Shown here: positions 1 to 7,800 of the stretch, one piece after another
How the letters are laid out: every line of letters begins with the position of its first letter
Numbering within the stretch: position 1 is the first letter of the stretch
Origin: Thermoplasmata archaeon
GTDB taxonomy: Archaea > Thermoplasmatota > Thermoplasmata > Thermoplasmatales > Thermoplasmataceae
DNA: 11,223 bases
Direction of reading: 5' to 3'
Assembly: GCA_021833045.1 (NCBI GenBank)
Contig: JAKBGP010000050.1
Location: 1 to 11,223, forward strand
Notes under the pieces: generated by a model
Told to the model about the DNA's origin: nothing
Seen by the model: the letters and a program-made list of their open reading frames with translations, nothing else
Database searches by the model: none
Position numbers and translations under genes: made by a program

Positions 1-43
1 CATCTGATTCGTGATGATTGACTGGAACTATGAACCGGGAAGA
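1..43 (+). ncRNA. tRNA-Trp intron (3' part) with box C/D guide RNA
   Basis: The visible end of a pre-tRNA intron carries box C/D elements. CTGA at 4-7 fits box D', GTGATGA at 11-17 matches box C' (RUGAUGA), and ATGA at 30-33 sits where box D is expected (consensus CUGA). The segment CTGGAA at 22-27 is complementary to the inferred anticodon loop UUCCAG (tRNA positions 32-37). G25, which would pair with C34, is exactly the fifth base upstream of 30, as the box D+5 rule requires for 2'-O-methylation of C34. Such introns are established in euryarchaeal tRNA-Trp. GGAA at 38-41 can pair with UUCC 32-35 to form the 4-bp central helix of a bulge-helix-bulge splice site, with GAG (42-44) as the 3' bulge and the cut after 43. 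Box C, the first guide and the 5' splice site lie left of the window. The non-consensus box D is the weak point. Confidence 0.6.
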
Positions 44-79
44 GACCCGCAGATCTGGGTTCAAATCCCAGTGCTCCCA
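44..79 (+). tRNA. trnW: tRNA-Trp, 3' exon (5' part outside window)
   Basis: This is the 3' half of a tRNA. ACCCG (45-49) is the 3' strand of the anticodon stem and CAGAT (50-54) is a five-base variable loop. CTGGG-TTCAAAT-CCCAG (55-71) is a perfect T arm, TGCTCCC (72-78) is the 3' acceptor strand and A79 the discriminator. CCA is not encoded, since C80 is followed by TCC. The Trp identity is inferred from the intron, whose guide and splice helix both pair with an anticodon loop containing CCA. The anticodon itself is outside the window. The 3' end of a tRNA gene is a common target for archaeal integrases, and a recombinase gene lies further right, but no second copy of this T-arm/acceptor sequence was found that would mark an att duplication. 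Confidence 0.75.
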
Positions 80-92
80 CTCCCTGCGACTC

Positions 93-122
93 CCCGTTTT
101 TCCTTTTTAGAATATTGTTTTT
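93..122 (+). terminator. Oligo-T terminator of tRNA-Trp
   Basis: Three runs of five T on the sense strand (97-101, 104-108, 118-122) follow the tRNA within about 45 bases, with no strong hairpin. Oligo-T tracts are the usual archaeal transcription termination signal, so these are the likely 3' end of the tRNA transcript. Confidence 0.55.
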
Positions 123-227
123 CCTAAAATTTCTGTCTTTATAAGGGATTTAAAATTAAGATGTTAGAGTCCTGTTGTGTAGATTGTTATTATTATTCGT
201 GATTTACCATTGATAAAGTGAATATCG

Positions 228-240
228 CTATATTTATTAA
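228..240 (+). promoter_or_regulatory. TATA box of the HSDR_N/DUF6978/DUF1828 operon
   Basis: CTATATTTATTAA lies about 27 bases (centre to A of ATG) upstream of the small ORF starting at 262. That is the distance expected for an archaeal TATA box driving a leaderless transcript. A second AT-rich candidate, TTTTATATG at about 249-257, could instead start transcription near 280. Nothing else recognisable was seen in 123-227. Confidence 0.4.
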
Positions 241-261
241 TATCTGTCTTTTATATGAATA

Positions 262-399
262 ATGGATTTGCTATCTGAAATATATTCCAAGATTACGTTT
301 TCTTTTCATCCTATGGAAAATAAAGGAAGAAGAGAATTTGAAGTGAATTGCTTTTCCAATTTTATCTCTATGTCAACGGAAGACAAAGAGGTGATATAG
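262..399 (+). CDS. Small leader ORF, 45 codons, unknown function
   Basis: ATG at 262 opens a 45-codon frame (start MDLLSEIYSK) that ends in TAG at 397-399, directly abutting the TTG at 400 of the next gene. I do not recognise the product. It is charged in its second half and shows no membrane segment or metal-binding motif. Three things support it as real. There is a TATA box about 27 bp upstream, fitting a leaderless mRNA. The frame stays open to the exact junction. Its last codons contain GAGGTGAT (388-395), a full match to the archaeal anti-Shine-Dalgarno region, so termination and reinitiation on the next gene would be coupled. An internal ATG at 313 would give a 28-codon version. It may be only a translated leader. 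No homology can be claimed. Confidence 0.4.
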   Translation: MDLLSEIYSKITFSFHPMENKGRREFEVNCFSNFISMSTEDKEVI

Positions 400-410
400 T
401 TGTTAGGTGA
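388..410 (+). promoter_or_regulatory. Tandem ribosome binding sites for the HSDR_N-like gene
   Basis: GAGGTGAT (388-395) precedes TTG 400 by four bases, and AGGTGA (405-410) precedes ATG 415 by four bases. The first match to the 16S 3' end is longer and overlaps the end of the small upstream ORF, favouring coupled initiation at TTG 400. Both starts are in the same frame and differ by five residues. Confidence 0.5.
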
Positions 411-1326
411 ATTTATGAATGCTGCTATAAAGGAGATAGATGAACTACGGAATAAAATTGAACTTTACAGAAAAGATCTTTCGAAAAATGAAATGCTCGT
501 CAGATATACGCTTATTGATCCATTCTTAAGGTTACTTGGGTGGGATACAGCAAATCCAAGCCAAATTCTTCCAGAGTATTCAACTGGTAGTGGTAGGGCT
601 GATTATGCAATGATAGATACAGAAGGAAATATTATTGCATTTGTTGGGGCTAAAAAACTAGGAGCAGCAGAAGATCTCAACCAACACATTAGCTATTGCA
701 TTGCAAGTGCAGTTTCCTATTTCATTGCCACAGATGGTAATGTGTGGGAATTCTATGATGCTTTTAAAAAAGTTCATATTCCAGAAAAAAGGATAGAGAG
801 ATGGGTAATTATTGATGAAAAACCTGGAGAAATAATAAAAAAATCGTTAATAATTTCTAATTTCTCTGAGTTTGGGGTTTACAATAATAAAACCAAAGTG
901 GAAATGAAAAAGGATAATATTGAAGCGAACCAGTTTCCAAAAAGGGAAACTTTTCTTGAAGCGCAGAAAAAAGAAAAGAGGTCCTCTCCTGTGCGTCCCA
1001 TTGATCTTTTGATATCAGGTGAGTCTATTCATGTGTCTAAGGTTCGAGAGGTACTTATTCGAACAGCTGAATGGTTAATAACAAAAGAAAAACTGAAATT
1101 AACTGATGTTCCAATAGAATCTGGACCAATTAGATATATCATTAATGATAAACCTATACATAAGAATGGAGCTAGTTTTTTTGATTCCTATACTTTATCA
1201 AACGGATTATTTCTAGAAGTGCATGGATCACATATGGCAATTGAAAACAATGCTCTTGTGTTAATGAGACATTTCGGATTTAATGACAATTCAATTAAAG
1301 TAAAGTGGAGTAACAATAAACAGTAA
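400..1326 (+). CDS. HSDR_N-like (COG2810 type) nuclease-fold protein, altered active site
   Basis: The first ~150 residues resemble the N-terminal nuclease domain of type I restriction R subunits, as in predicted type IV restriction endonucleases. There is a helical start with E31, LGWDT at 46-50, GRADYA with D68, the stretch FVGAKKL (81-87), Q95, and the strand TDGNVWEFYD (111-120). In this family the middle stretch normally reads I/V-E-A-K-K, giving the D-E-K triad. Here residue 83 is Gly (codon GGG, one base from GAG), so D68 and K85 remain but the acidic metal ligand is gone. Cleavage is therefore doubtful, and the protein may bind DNA without cutting. After a charged linker (about 165-205), residues 205-305 form a second domain, possibly for recognition, that I cannot name. 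The start is TTG 400, four bases after GAGGTGAT. ATG 415 is nearly as good, with its own GGTGA at 406-410. It is first of three larger + strand genes, with 36 bases to the next. Confidence 0.8.
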   Translation: MLGEFMNAAIKEIDELRNKIELYRKDLSKNEMLVRYTLIDPFLRLLGWDTANPSQILPEYSTGSGRADYAMIDTEGNIIAFVGAKKLGAAEDLNQHISYCIASAVSYFIATDGNVWEFYDAFKKVHIPEKRIERWVIIDEKPGEIIKKSLIISNFSEFGVYNNKTKVEMKKDNIEANQFPKRETFLEAQKKEKRSSPVRPIDLLISGESIHVSKVREVLIRTAEWLITKEKLKLTDVPIESGPIRYIINDKPIHKNGASFFDSYTLSNGLFLEVHGSHMAIENNALVLMRHFGFNDNSIKVKWSNNKQ

Positions 1327-1362
1327 AAAAGGACTTGGCAATCGAAAAATGTTTAGGAGAGA

Positions 1363-1869
1363 ATGAAAACGGGGTGTGGTGTGGTGACTTTAATTCTTAG
1401 AGATGTGGAAATTGAGGATTTAATAAAAAAACCAAAATATTTCTTTTTGGAAGATTTAAATAGAGCTAAGTTTCGGACTCAAGATAGCCATAGAAAAAAG
1501 GAAATTCACCTTAGGTGCAACAATTCGAGTGGTCAATTTTATCTGTTTTGGCGTCAAAATACAATTGACCCATTAGACTTTTCCGTAGGACTCTCTTACA
1601 ATTTTCCCGATTCTAATATTAAAATAAACCTGATACGATGTAATGGCAACGGTCACATTCATAAAAACAAATTGGAGGGTACAAAATTTGACGGAGAATT
1701 CCATATTCATAAAGCTACGGAGAGATACCAACTATTAGGGTTAAAAGCTGAAAATTATGCAGAAAAATCTACTGAGTTCGCTGATATGGAGGGAGCGTAT
1801 AAATATATATGTCGTATTGCTCATATAGAAGAGAAAAGAGAAGGGATGATGAGTTTATATGAATACTAA
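1363..1869 (+). CDS. DUF6978-like protein, unknown function
   Basis: This 168-residue protein resembles, from memory, the DUF6978 family. Its most family-like stretch is FHIHKATERYQLLGLKAE (113-130) followed by NYAE, and its body begins with a short helix ending in LIKKPKYF. Other visible traits are the charged RKKEIHLRC (44-52) and the His-containing GHIHK (97-101). No signal peptide, membrane segment or known catalytic motif is visible. AGGAG lies six bases before ATG 1363, which I take as the start. GTG 1384 would give a beginning closer to what I expect of the family. The gene overlaps the next by 11 bases, so the two are translationally coupled. Pairing with a DUF1828 protein is something I recall from prophages and mobile elements, where neither partner has an established activity. 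A toxin-antitoxin or anti-virus role is inference only. Confidence 0.65.
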   Translation: MKTGCGVVTLILRDVEIEDLIKKPKYFFLEDLNRAKFRTQDSHRKKEIHLRCNNSSGQFYLFWRQNTIDPLDFSVGLSYNFPDSNIKINLIRCNGNGHIHKNKLEGTKFDGEFHIHKATERYQLLGLKAENYAEKSTEFADMEGAYKYICRIAHIEEKREGMMSLYEY

Positions 1870-2659
1870 GTTAGAATCCATGTCTAATGAACTCAGGAAG
1901 AAAATATGTAATGAAATTGAAGTAAGAGACAAGGGGGTTGGCATTTATCAAATAATCACACCTTTTACTTTTGATGATGGAGATGGGTATGTTATTTACT
2001 TGAAGCAAGACAGCAAAGGTTTGATTCTTACCGATAATGGACACACTCTTATGCATTTATCATATTGGATGGACACTTCCAATATCACTAGGGATTCGGG
2101 TGTTAGAGCAGACATTTTTAATAGTATATTAAATTCATTCAAAGTTGAATATTCAGATGGTGAACTGTTGATGAGAATATATGAATCTAATTTAATTGCT
2201 GATTACTTTTTCTCATATTTACAGGCCATTACAAAGATAACTGATATAGATTATTTAAACAAAGAAAGGGTCAGAAGAACTTTTCTTGAGGATCTCGTAA
2301 ATTTTATGAAAGAAACTTACGGGGAAAAGGTCAAAGACAAGTGGTCAGATCCTCAACTCGATAGAGAGGGTATATACTCTGTTGACGTGAGACTAGACAT
2401 AGCAAAAATACCGTTCTTCATATTTGCGGTTTGGAGTGATGAAAGAGCTTTAAATGTTGTTGTTTCTATTCTTACACATAAACAATGGAAAGAAAAGTTC
2501 AGGGCCATCGTTATACATGAATATATGGATGAACTGTCTAAAACAAATCTGAAGAAAATCACTGATTTCTCAGACAAGCAGATATCATCGTTTTACGGAA
2601 AAGAACAAGAAATAAAAGAATACATTGAAACCGAGAAGGAATACATTGGTATAGTGTAA
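1859..2659 (+). CDS. DUF1828/DUF1829 domain protein
   Basis: This 266-residue protein has the two-domain layout of DUF1828 followed by DUF1829. Residues 20-110 carry the DUF1828 signature: TPFTFDDGDGYVIYLK (34-49), then LILTDNGHTL (55-64) and a following helix. Residues about 145-235 form the DUF1829 part, with alternating strands such as IPFFIFAVWS (184-193) and ALNVVVSILT (197-206). These families are described mainly from phages and mobile regions, and their biochemistry is not established as far as I know. ATG 1859 lies within the end of the preceding gene (11-base overlap). The purine-rich AAGGGATGATGAG just upstream can serve as ribosome binding site. It is the last gene of the + strand operon. 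The charged C-terminal tail (from about 245) looks flexible. Confidence 0.7.
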   Translation: MNTKLESMSNELRKKICNEIEVRDKGVGIYQIITPFTFDDGDGYVIYLKQDSKGLILTDNGHTLMHLSYWMDTSNITRDSGVRADIFNSILNSFKVEYSDGELLMRIYESNLIADYFFSYLQAITKITDIDYLNKERVRRTFLEDLVNFMKETYGEKVKDKWSDPQLDREGIYSVDVRLDIAKIPFFIFAVWSDERALNVVVSILTHKQWKEKFRAIVIHEYMDELSKTNLKKITDFSDKQISSFYGKEQEIKEYIETEKEYIGIV

Positions 2660-3085
2660 TGATAGCTTTTACTAATATGGAGAAACTCGGAAGTTGAAAC
2701 TGCTTCACAATTTCTAATGTCAACAACACGAGATTGGAGACACGACAGCAGACTTCTTTTTATTGTTAAAGAATCTTATTAAATGATGGGAATTAGTTCA
2801 TCCTATGATATTTATTGATTGTGATTCTCCGACGAGAGCGCTCTATGGCTCCCCATTATAGATTGTGGAACAATTGTAGATGATAGTGGATTCTCAGACA
2901 CTGACGAAGGTTGTAGACTTACCGGTTCCTTACGAACATTGGCAGATTAATTAGTTAAGGCTGAATCAATAGAGAAGGCAATGACGATGATACCAAAGAG
3001 AAGTAAAAACTATATTCAATATTTCTATTAAAACCTAACAAATTACCATAGAAAACACTTTTATACATTATATTATTATATCATT
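2660..3085. other. Non-coding stretch with fragments of a decayed gene
   Basis: There is no intact frame over about 45 codons here. In the + direction one frame (position mod 3 = 2) reads short open pieces divided by stops: from ATG 2717 to TAA near 2780, 2825-2950 (ends LRTLAD then TAA), and 2951 to a TAA near 3031. A second frame is open at 2787-2843 (contains IDCDSPTRALYGSP). The pieces read like protein rather than random translation, and together suggest a gene broken by one frameshift and several stops, but I cannot name the family. A degraded transposase or nuclease is possible but not shown. The start of the next promoter occupies the last 30 bases. Confidence 0.3.
3056..3069 (+). promoter_or_regulatory. 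TATA box of the small CPFC gene
   Basis: CTTTTATACATT is centred about 23-24 bases upstream of ATG 3086 and no ribosome binding site intervenes. This is the spacing of a leaderless archaeal promoter. It suggests that the interrupted small gene downstream was expressed, at least until recently. Confidence 0.4.
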
Positions 3086-3322
3086 ATGTCAGAGGAATAC
3101 AGAGAGTTTATAGTGGGGTTTTCAAATAAAGTTTCGGGAGTATCATTTATCTATAGAATGTGTCCATTTTGTTGAGATCTTATAGAAGATCAAAAAGGAA
3201 TGCCTCCATCTGGTTATCCTGTCCATATTACTTTGTCTATAGATAAACATAAAAAGAATGAATTTTGGAAAAAACTTAGTAAAGAAAAAGATAAGAACCA
3301 AGATGAAATCAATAGACTATAG
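3086..3322 (+). pseudogene. Small zinc-knuckle protein gene interrupted by TGA
   Basis: ATG 3086 starts a frame of 78 sense codons ending in TAG 3320-3322, interrupted only once, by TGA at 3173-3175. The codons just before it read MCPFC, and those after read DLIEDQKGMPPSGYPVHI, so the frame clearly continues. CPFCG followed by acidic residues is a standard zinc-knuckle sequence, and GGA (Gly) to TGA is a single change, so a nonsense mutation (or a base-call error) in a ~78-residue metal-binding protein is the simplest reading. The C-terminal part is rich in Lys and Glu. Restart at ATG 3203 could yield a 39-residue C-terminal piece. UGA recoding to selenocysteine is possible in principle, but I saw no SECIS element, and a Cys directly before the TGA fits a knuckle better. 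It converges on the next gene, ending 18 bases before it. Confidence 0.5.
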
Positions 3323-3340
3323 CTGATCAGAGAAGGAATA

Positions 3341-3961
3341 TCACTCTGAGTTCTTTAGAAGGTAACAAGAGACCAACTTGTTTTGGTTATTTAGTTCGCA
3401 TTTTATTGTAAAATTCTTCTTTTTAGGTTTGACGTTTTCAGCACCAAAAAGCACTTTAATTTTATAGTCACGTGTAGGATTTAGTAATGTTCTAGGTGGT
3501 GAGAAGCACCCCTCCGAAGCAATCAAGACTCCATCGTTGTTATTACCATATTTTATTATTTTACCTACAATTGCAAGATCTGAAGTTCTTGGAGAGATAT
3601 CCTTATGTGTCGGATTGCCTGAAATGCCCCATACAACATAATCTTCAAATATTTTTGTTTCAGGGTTTGAGGAAGAAACTAATGAATTAATGCCATAATA
3701 AGTTGGTAACAAATCACCAGCTTTGAGATTTATGGTAATTCTGATATAACTTTTTATTGAAGATGATCGTCCTGAGTTCTTTATTTCAATTAAAAGCATA
3801 CTTGAATCTTTGTCGGTAACAAAAGCATCAAGTTTAGCTCTATTGTAATATTTTTGAAAACTCCCGATAAATAAAATTAGAATGGTAACAAAAGCCAAGA
3901 ACAGGGTACCAAAAGGTCTTAGAGGTTCTAAAATGTTATACAACGCTACAATAATATTCAT
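3341..3961 (-). CDS. Membrane-anchored protein, unknown function
   Basis: This 206-residue protein has one hydrophobic segment (about 16-35, LFLAFVTILILFIGSF core) followed by KYYNRAK, which suggests an N-terminal anchor with the rest of the protein in the cytoplasm by the positive-inside rule. Residues 45-200 form a soluble domain with many predicted short strands (MLLIEIKN, SYIRITINL, YKIKVLFGAE, FTIKCEL), likely beta-rich. No catalytic motif, Cys pair or repeat is seen and I do not recognise the family. The start is ATG 3961, placed by a TATA box about 26 bp upstream and no ribosome binding site, so it has its own promoter 118 bases after the AbiV-like gene on the same strand. Membrane-tethered partners are common beside abortive-infection genes, but a role here is only suggested by location. 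Confidence 0.65.
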   Translation of the reverse strand: MNIIVALYNILEPLRPFGTLFLAFVTILILFIGSFQKYYNRAKLDAFVTDKDSSMLLIEIKNSGRSSSIKSYIRITINLKAGDLLPTYYGINSLVSSSNPETKIFEDYVVWGISGNPTHKDISPRTSDLAIVGKIIKYGNNNDGVLIASEGCFSPPRTLLNPTRDYKIKVLFGAENVKPKKKNFTIKCELNNQNKLVSCYLLKNSE

Positions 3962-3980
3962 TAAATGAAAATTTCTCGGA

Positions 3981-3992
3981 CTAAATATAATT
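3981..3992 (-). promoter_or_regulatory. TATA box of the membrane-anchored protein gene
   Basis: On the minus strand this reads AATTATATTTAG, centred about 26 bp upstream of ATG 3961. The identical 12 bases occur at 11174-11185 at the same distance from the corA start, which supports both as real TATA elements for leaderless or nearly leaderless transcripts. Confidence 0.55.
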
Positions 3993-4079
3993 ATCGCCTA
4001 AACGAACGAATAAACTTTATCAGCAATCCTAGGAAGAAGTGCGCGCAACGTATAAAAGATGTGAATAAATAAATTTCAC

Positions 4080-4829
4080 TTATCTTTTAAGCATTCCTTC
4101 AATTTCCTTATGCAATGAACTTTTTACACTTAATGAATAGGCGGCATCTAGAATTAAACTTTCAGAAAATTCCAATTCCCCAACTTCTCCAATTAATGCA
4201 GATGAAATGGAATAAACTAAAAAAGCAATTATAGAGATCATATTTGGGTCAACTTTATCGTTTTTGATCATCTTCCCAGATAAAATCTTGACGTAAAGCG
4301 AATCTTCTCTCATATTTTTTATCACGGAATGATCCTTTTTTAGAATGTCTTTATCGAGGCTTCTATTTATGACTTCCATCACTCTTTTTGAGGTTTCAGA
4401 TGTAATGTTATATTTATTTTTTGTTTCTTTTTTAAATCTTATCTGCTTCTTTTTATTAAGCCCAAGTTTTTCTGGAAAATCTTTAATCAAATCTCTGTTA
4501 TTCAAGGGAAGACCTTTTTTAGAAAATTTGTCTCTGATATAAATTATGAACTCCTTCATTTCTTCAATTTTAACGTCATGTTCAGTAAAAGTTGTTTCGC
4601 AGTTTCTTGCATTCGGTTTAATTTTGTTTAAAAATTCTTCCCCTAATTCACTCATCTTGTATACGCAAATAGTTTTTCCTAATTCTTCAAATGCTAGTTC
4701 AACAAGTGCGGGAGAGTAGGGTTTGAGATTTTTATCTTTGAATAATTTAGATGCTGCAATTAAAAGTCCACAGGAATTTGAGAGGCACACTCTAACATCT
4801 TCAGATGTGTAAATTTTCATTCTCATCAT
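4080..4829 (-). CDS. abiV: AbiV-family abortive infection protein
   Basis: The product (about 249 residues) matches the AbiV family pattern. A helical N-terminus is followed by ELAFEELGK (44-52), the family's hallmark ALEELGKA-type helix, and then TEHDVKI (82-88), the usual S/T-H-D/E-x-K element. The remainder is a Lys-rich middle (about 115-165) and a hydrophobic C-terminal helix pair (IISIIAFLVYSISSALIG near 208-225). AbiV of Lactococcus aborts phage infection. The archaeal versions are known from sequence only. The frame opens at ATG 4856, but I choose ATG 4829 because GAGGAG lies six bases before it and nothing resembling a ribosome binding site precedes 4856. ATG 4820 is a further option. 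The gene overlaps the end of the restriction-modification gene by 29 bases, so the two are co-translated. This suggests that AbiV acts as a back-up suicide response to restriction failure (inference). Confidence 0.75.
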   Translation of the reverse strand: MMRMKIYTSEDVRVCLSNSCGLLIAASKLFKDKNLKPYSPALVELAFEELGKTICVYKMSELGEEFLNKIKPNARNCETTFTEHDVKIEEMKEFIIYIRDKFSKKGLPLNNRDLIKDFPEKLGLNKKKQIRFKKETKNKYNITSETSKRVMEVINRSLDKDILKKDHSVIKNMREDSLYVKILSGKMIKNDKVDPNMISIIAFLVYSISSALIGEVGELEFSESLILDAAYSLSVKSSLHKEIEGMLKR

Positions 4830-7800
4830 CTGTTTCTCCTCGTATCTCCTTGTCATAATTTATTAGATAATCCACTTGATCTTGTGTAAATCCATACATT
4901 TTTGCTAATAGTTTGTCACATTCATCAATGCTTCGCTTAGCTTTGCTTGTCAAAAACCTATTCCTCTTGGCATCGAAGTTTTCCTTAAGGGCCCTCATAA
5001 TATTATTTGAGCAGTGAGAAAGTTCTTCATTATATTCTTCTATGAATTTTTCACCAGGAATGGGGAATGATTGCATTAAATCTGAATTCATATGTCTTCC
5101 ATCACCATACACTCTGAAATAAAAATAAAAAAGACTGCTGTTCATAATAACAAGAAATAAGTTATAATATTCTTCTTCTATATTTATTTTTTTTATTTCC
5201 GAACTTGTGTAAGGTTCAAAGTCCCAAGCATTATACCAATAATTCCCGCTAGATCTGTACCATGCATTTCTTCCATTGTTTCTGGCAATAATCTTATTCA
5301 AGACATCAGGGTTTGATTTTAAGGAGATAAGAATCTCTCTGTTTTTTTGACTACCTATTTTTGGTATTCTATGTTTTCCTGTCAAAGTACTTAGGGATGA
5401 AGACTTTTCAAAAAATGTCAGTCCATCAACATTTTCAACTGGGCAATCGAAATTATCCGGAATATCACGGTAAAACTGAGAGGTATACATTTTTCCATTA
5501 TTTCCTTTACACTTGTTTTCACAAAAAAGAAAAGACACGCTCTGGCTCATTTCACTGAATATTCTGCATCTATCCCTGTCAAAGGTTAAAATGGTTGTTT
5601 TTTCATATTCCGTAATTAAGTTGTGTCTAGTATTAGATAGATCCTTGTTGAAAGTTATAGCGTATGTTACAATAAAACCCAAATTTGCACCGACACTCGA
5701 GAGTGGAATCATTCTATCAATAAATGAACCTGCAATTTCATCTATAGATTTTGAATATCTTCCAACGAACTCTTTCTCTTTATCCTTCAGGATATTACCA
5801 TATGGTGGATTTCCAATTATAACGTCAAACCCGGAATTTTCAGAGGCGAAAACATCAATAAATTCTATTGGCCAATGTAAAAGCGGTGTTCCAACATTCT
5901 CTATTTTTCCTTTAAGATATACTCTATCTGCCAGCAATTCAAGTTTTTTGTACTTTGTTCTAAGTTCATTTCTCATCTCTTCGGATTTAACCGGATCACT
6001 TTCCGTTTTATATTTTTGTATCAATTCTTCTGTTTGTCTCAAATCTTCCTCTGTTTCATTTAGCGTATCACCATCAATTGTCCCTGATTTAATTTCTTTA
6101 ATATTAGTTATACCAAGCAATGAATTTCCATTTATTACATTGTACTCGATATTTGGAAGTTTCTCTGTCTGCTTCTCCTTTCCAACTTCCATTGAACCAA
6201 TCAGAGATAACCAAAGCCTTAACCTGGAAATCTCCACCGCAATGGGATCGATGTCACTGCCAAAAAGGTTATTGGTGATAATTTCATATTTAAGTTTAAA
6301 CTCGTTATCACTCGTTTCTCCCATACAAGTGAATATGGTTTTATGAATCTGTGTCAGAACATTCAGGACTGTAATTAAGAAGTGCCCACTTCCACATGCA
6401 GGGTCAATAATTTTAATCTCTTTCACAATTTTAAGAATGCTTCTCCACATACCATTGTCGTTAGTGAATCGTTGTTTAATATCCAGTAATTGCTCCAAAT
6501 TTGTATATTTACGGAGTTGAGCATCATTCCATTCGTAATCCTTTCTGAGCATTTCTTTTATCTTTTTCAAGAGATAGGAATATATTGTGCTCTTTGAAAT
6601 ATTAACCGTAACATCTTCCGGCGTATAATACGCACCCTGTTCCTTTCTCTTTCCATTTGTGATTCTATTTATAACCTTTTCATATATAAAACCTATAATG
6701 TCTGGATTTAATTCATCTTTAGATCCTTTTTGTTCCAATCTAAATTGATACTTTTCGATAAAATTTATTATTTCGATTACAATTTTATTATCAATATTGT
6801 ATTTTTCTTCATTTTCTATATTTTGCCTGAATAATCCTCCATTAAGGTAGGGAATTTTTCTGTAAGTTTCGTCTGGTGTTATCCTATCTCTTTCTTGTTT
6901 ATTAAACACCTCGTAAAATAGAGGGGCTAAATATGCCTTATAAAAAGAATTTGGAGGTGTGTTAGTTTCATACTTTTTTATGAGGGTAGTGAGTAGTTCC
7001 CTATCCACTAAATCCTTTTCCTCTAAAAATTTAATAAATAATAATCTATTCATGAATAATATGGAGAATTTCTCCTTTGTTCTCTCATCAATAACGTTAT
7101 TCGGGGGAATGATTTTGTTTACCAGATAATACCCCGATTTTACTATATTTTGAGAGATATTATTATTGCTAGTGCCAAAAACAATCTCCATAAACTCATT
7201 ATAGAACTTTTTTGTGACAGCTTCCCTTCTTCTATCTAGAAGGTCAACATTTTCTATTATTCTTTCTTTGATTCGTTCTGGAGAGAAAACGAGATAAAAT
7301 TTATTAAGTTCTTCTCGCATTAATTTTTGTCTGTCGTTTTCATCTGAAGGTAACTGTTTTATCTTCTGTTGTTTTGTGAATAAGAAACCGAAAGTTTCCG
7401 AAAGACTTACTTCTTCCACCTTTCTTACCGTGTTCTTTTTTCTGTCCCTATAGATTAGAACCCATCTAATTCCATTTGAAGCTATACCGATGTCTTCGGA
7501 GACTGAAATTTGGCCTAACCACTCCATAACTTGAGGAATGCCATGTCCTTTTTGATTTAAGTCCACATCTATGGGTTCACTTTCTAACAGAATATCCAAG
7601 TCTTTAAGTTCTATCTTAAGATCTGGATATCTAAAACTCCCGGAAGCTTTTTTAATCTGGTACTGTGATATGAAATTTCCTTCATAATCTAAAATATCTT
7701 TAAGCATTGGAATAATGAAGAATTCCTGAGTGTAGGTTTCAGGTTTTTGTTTTCGAGTGTCCGAGCTGTTCAAGTTTATTTTTTGCCCTTGAATCACCTT

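Noticed and set aside
3086..3322. UGA decoded as selenocysteine in the CPFC ORF
   Set aside because: No SECIS-like hairpin was seen nearby, and a Gly codon mutated to TGA in a zinc knuckle is simpler. Kept only as an alternative.
5211..5230. GGTTCAAAGTCCCA resembles the tRNA-Trp T arm and could be taken as an att duplication
   Set aside because: It lies in coding sequence of the restriction-modification protein, has an extra base against the tRNA sequence and lacks the T-stem complement.
5513..6346. Long + strand open frame (277 codons) opposite the methyltransferase gene
   Set aside because: It is antisense to clear methyltransferase motifs, its Ser/Leu/Ile-rich product matches nothing, and it has no promoter or ribosome binding site.
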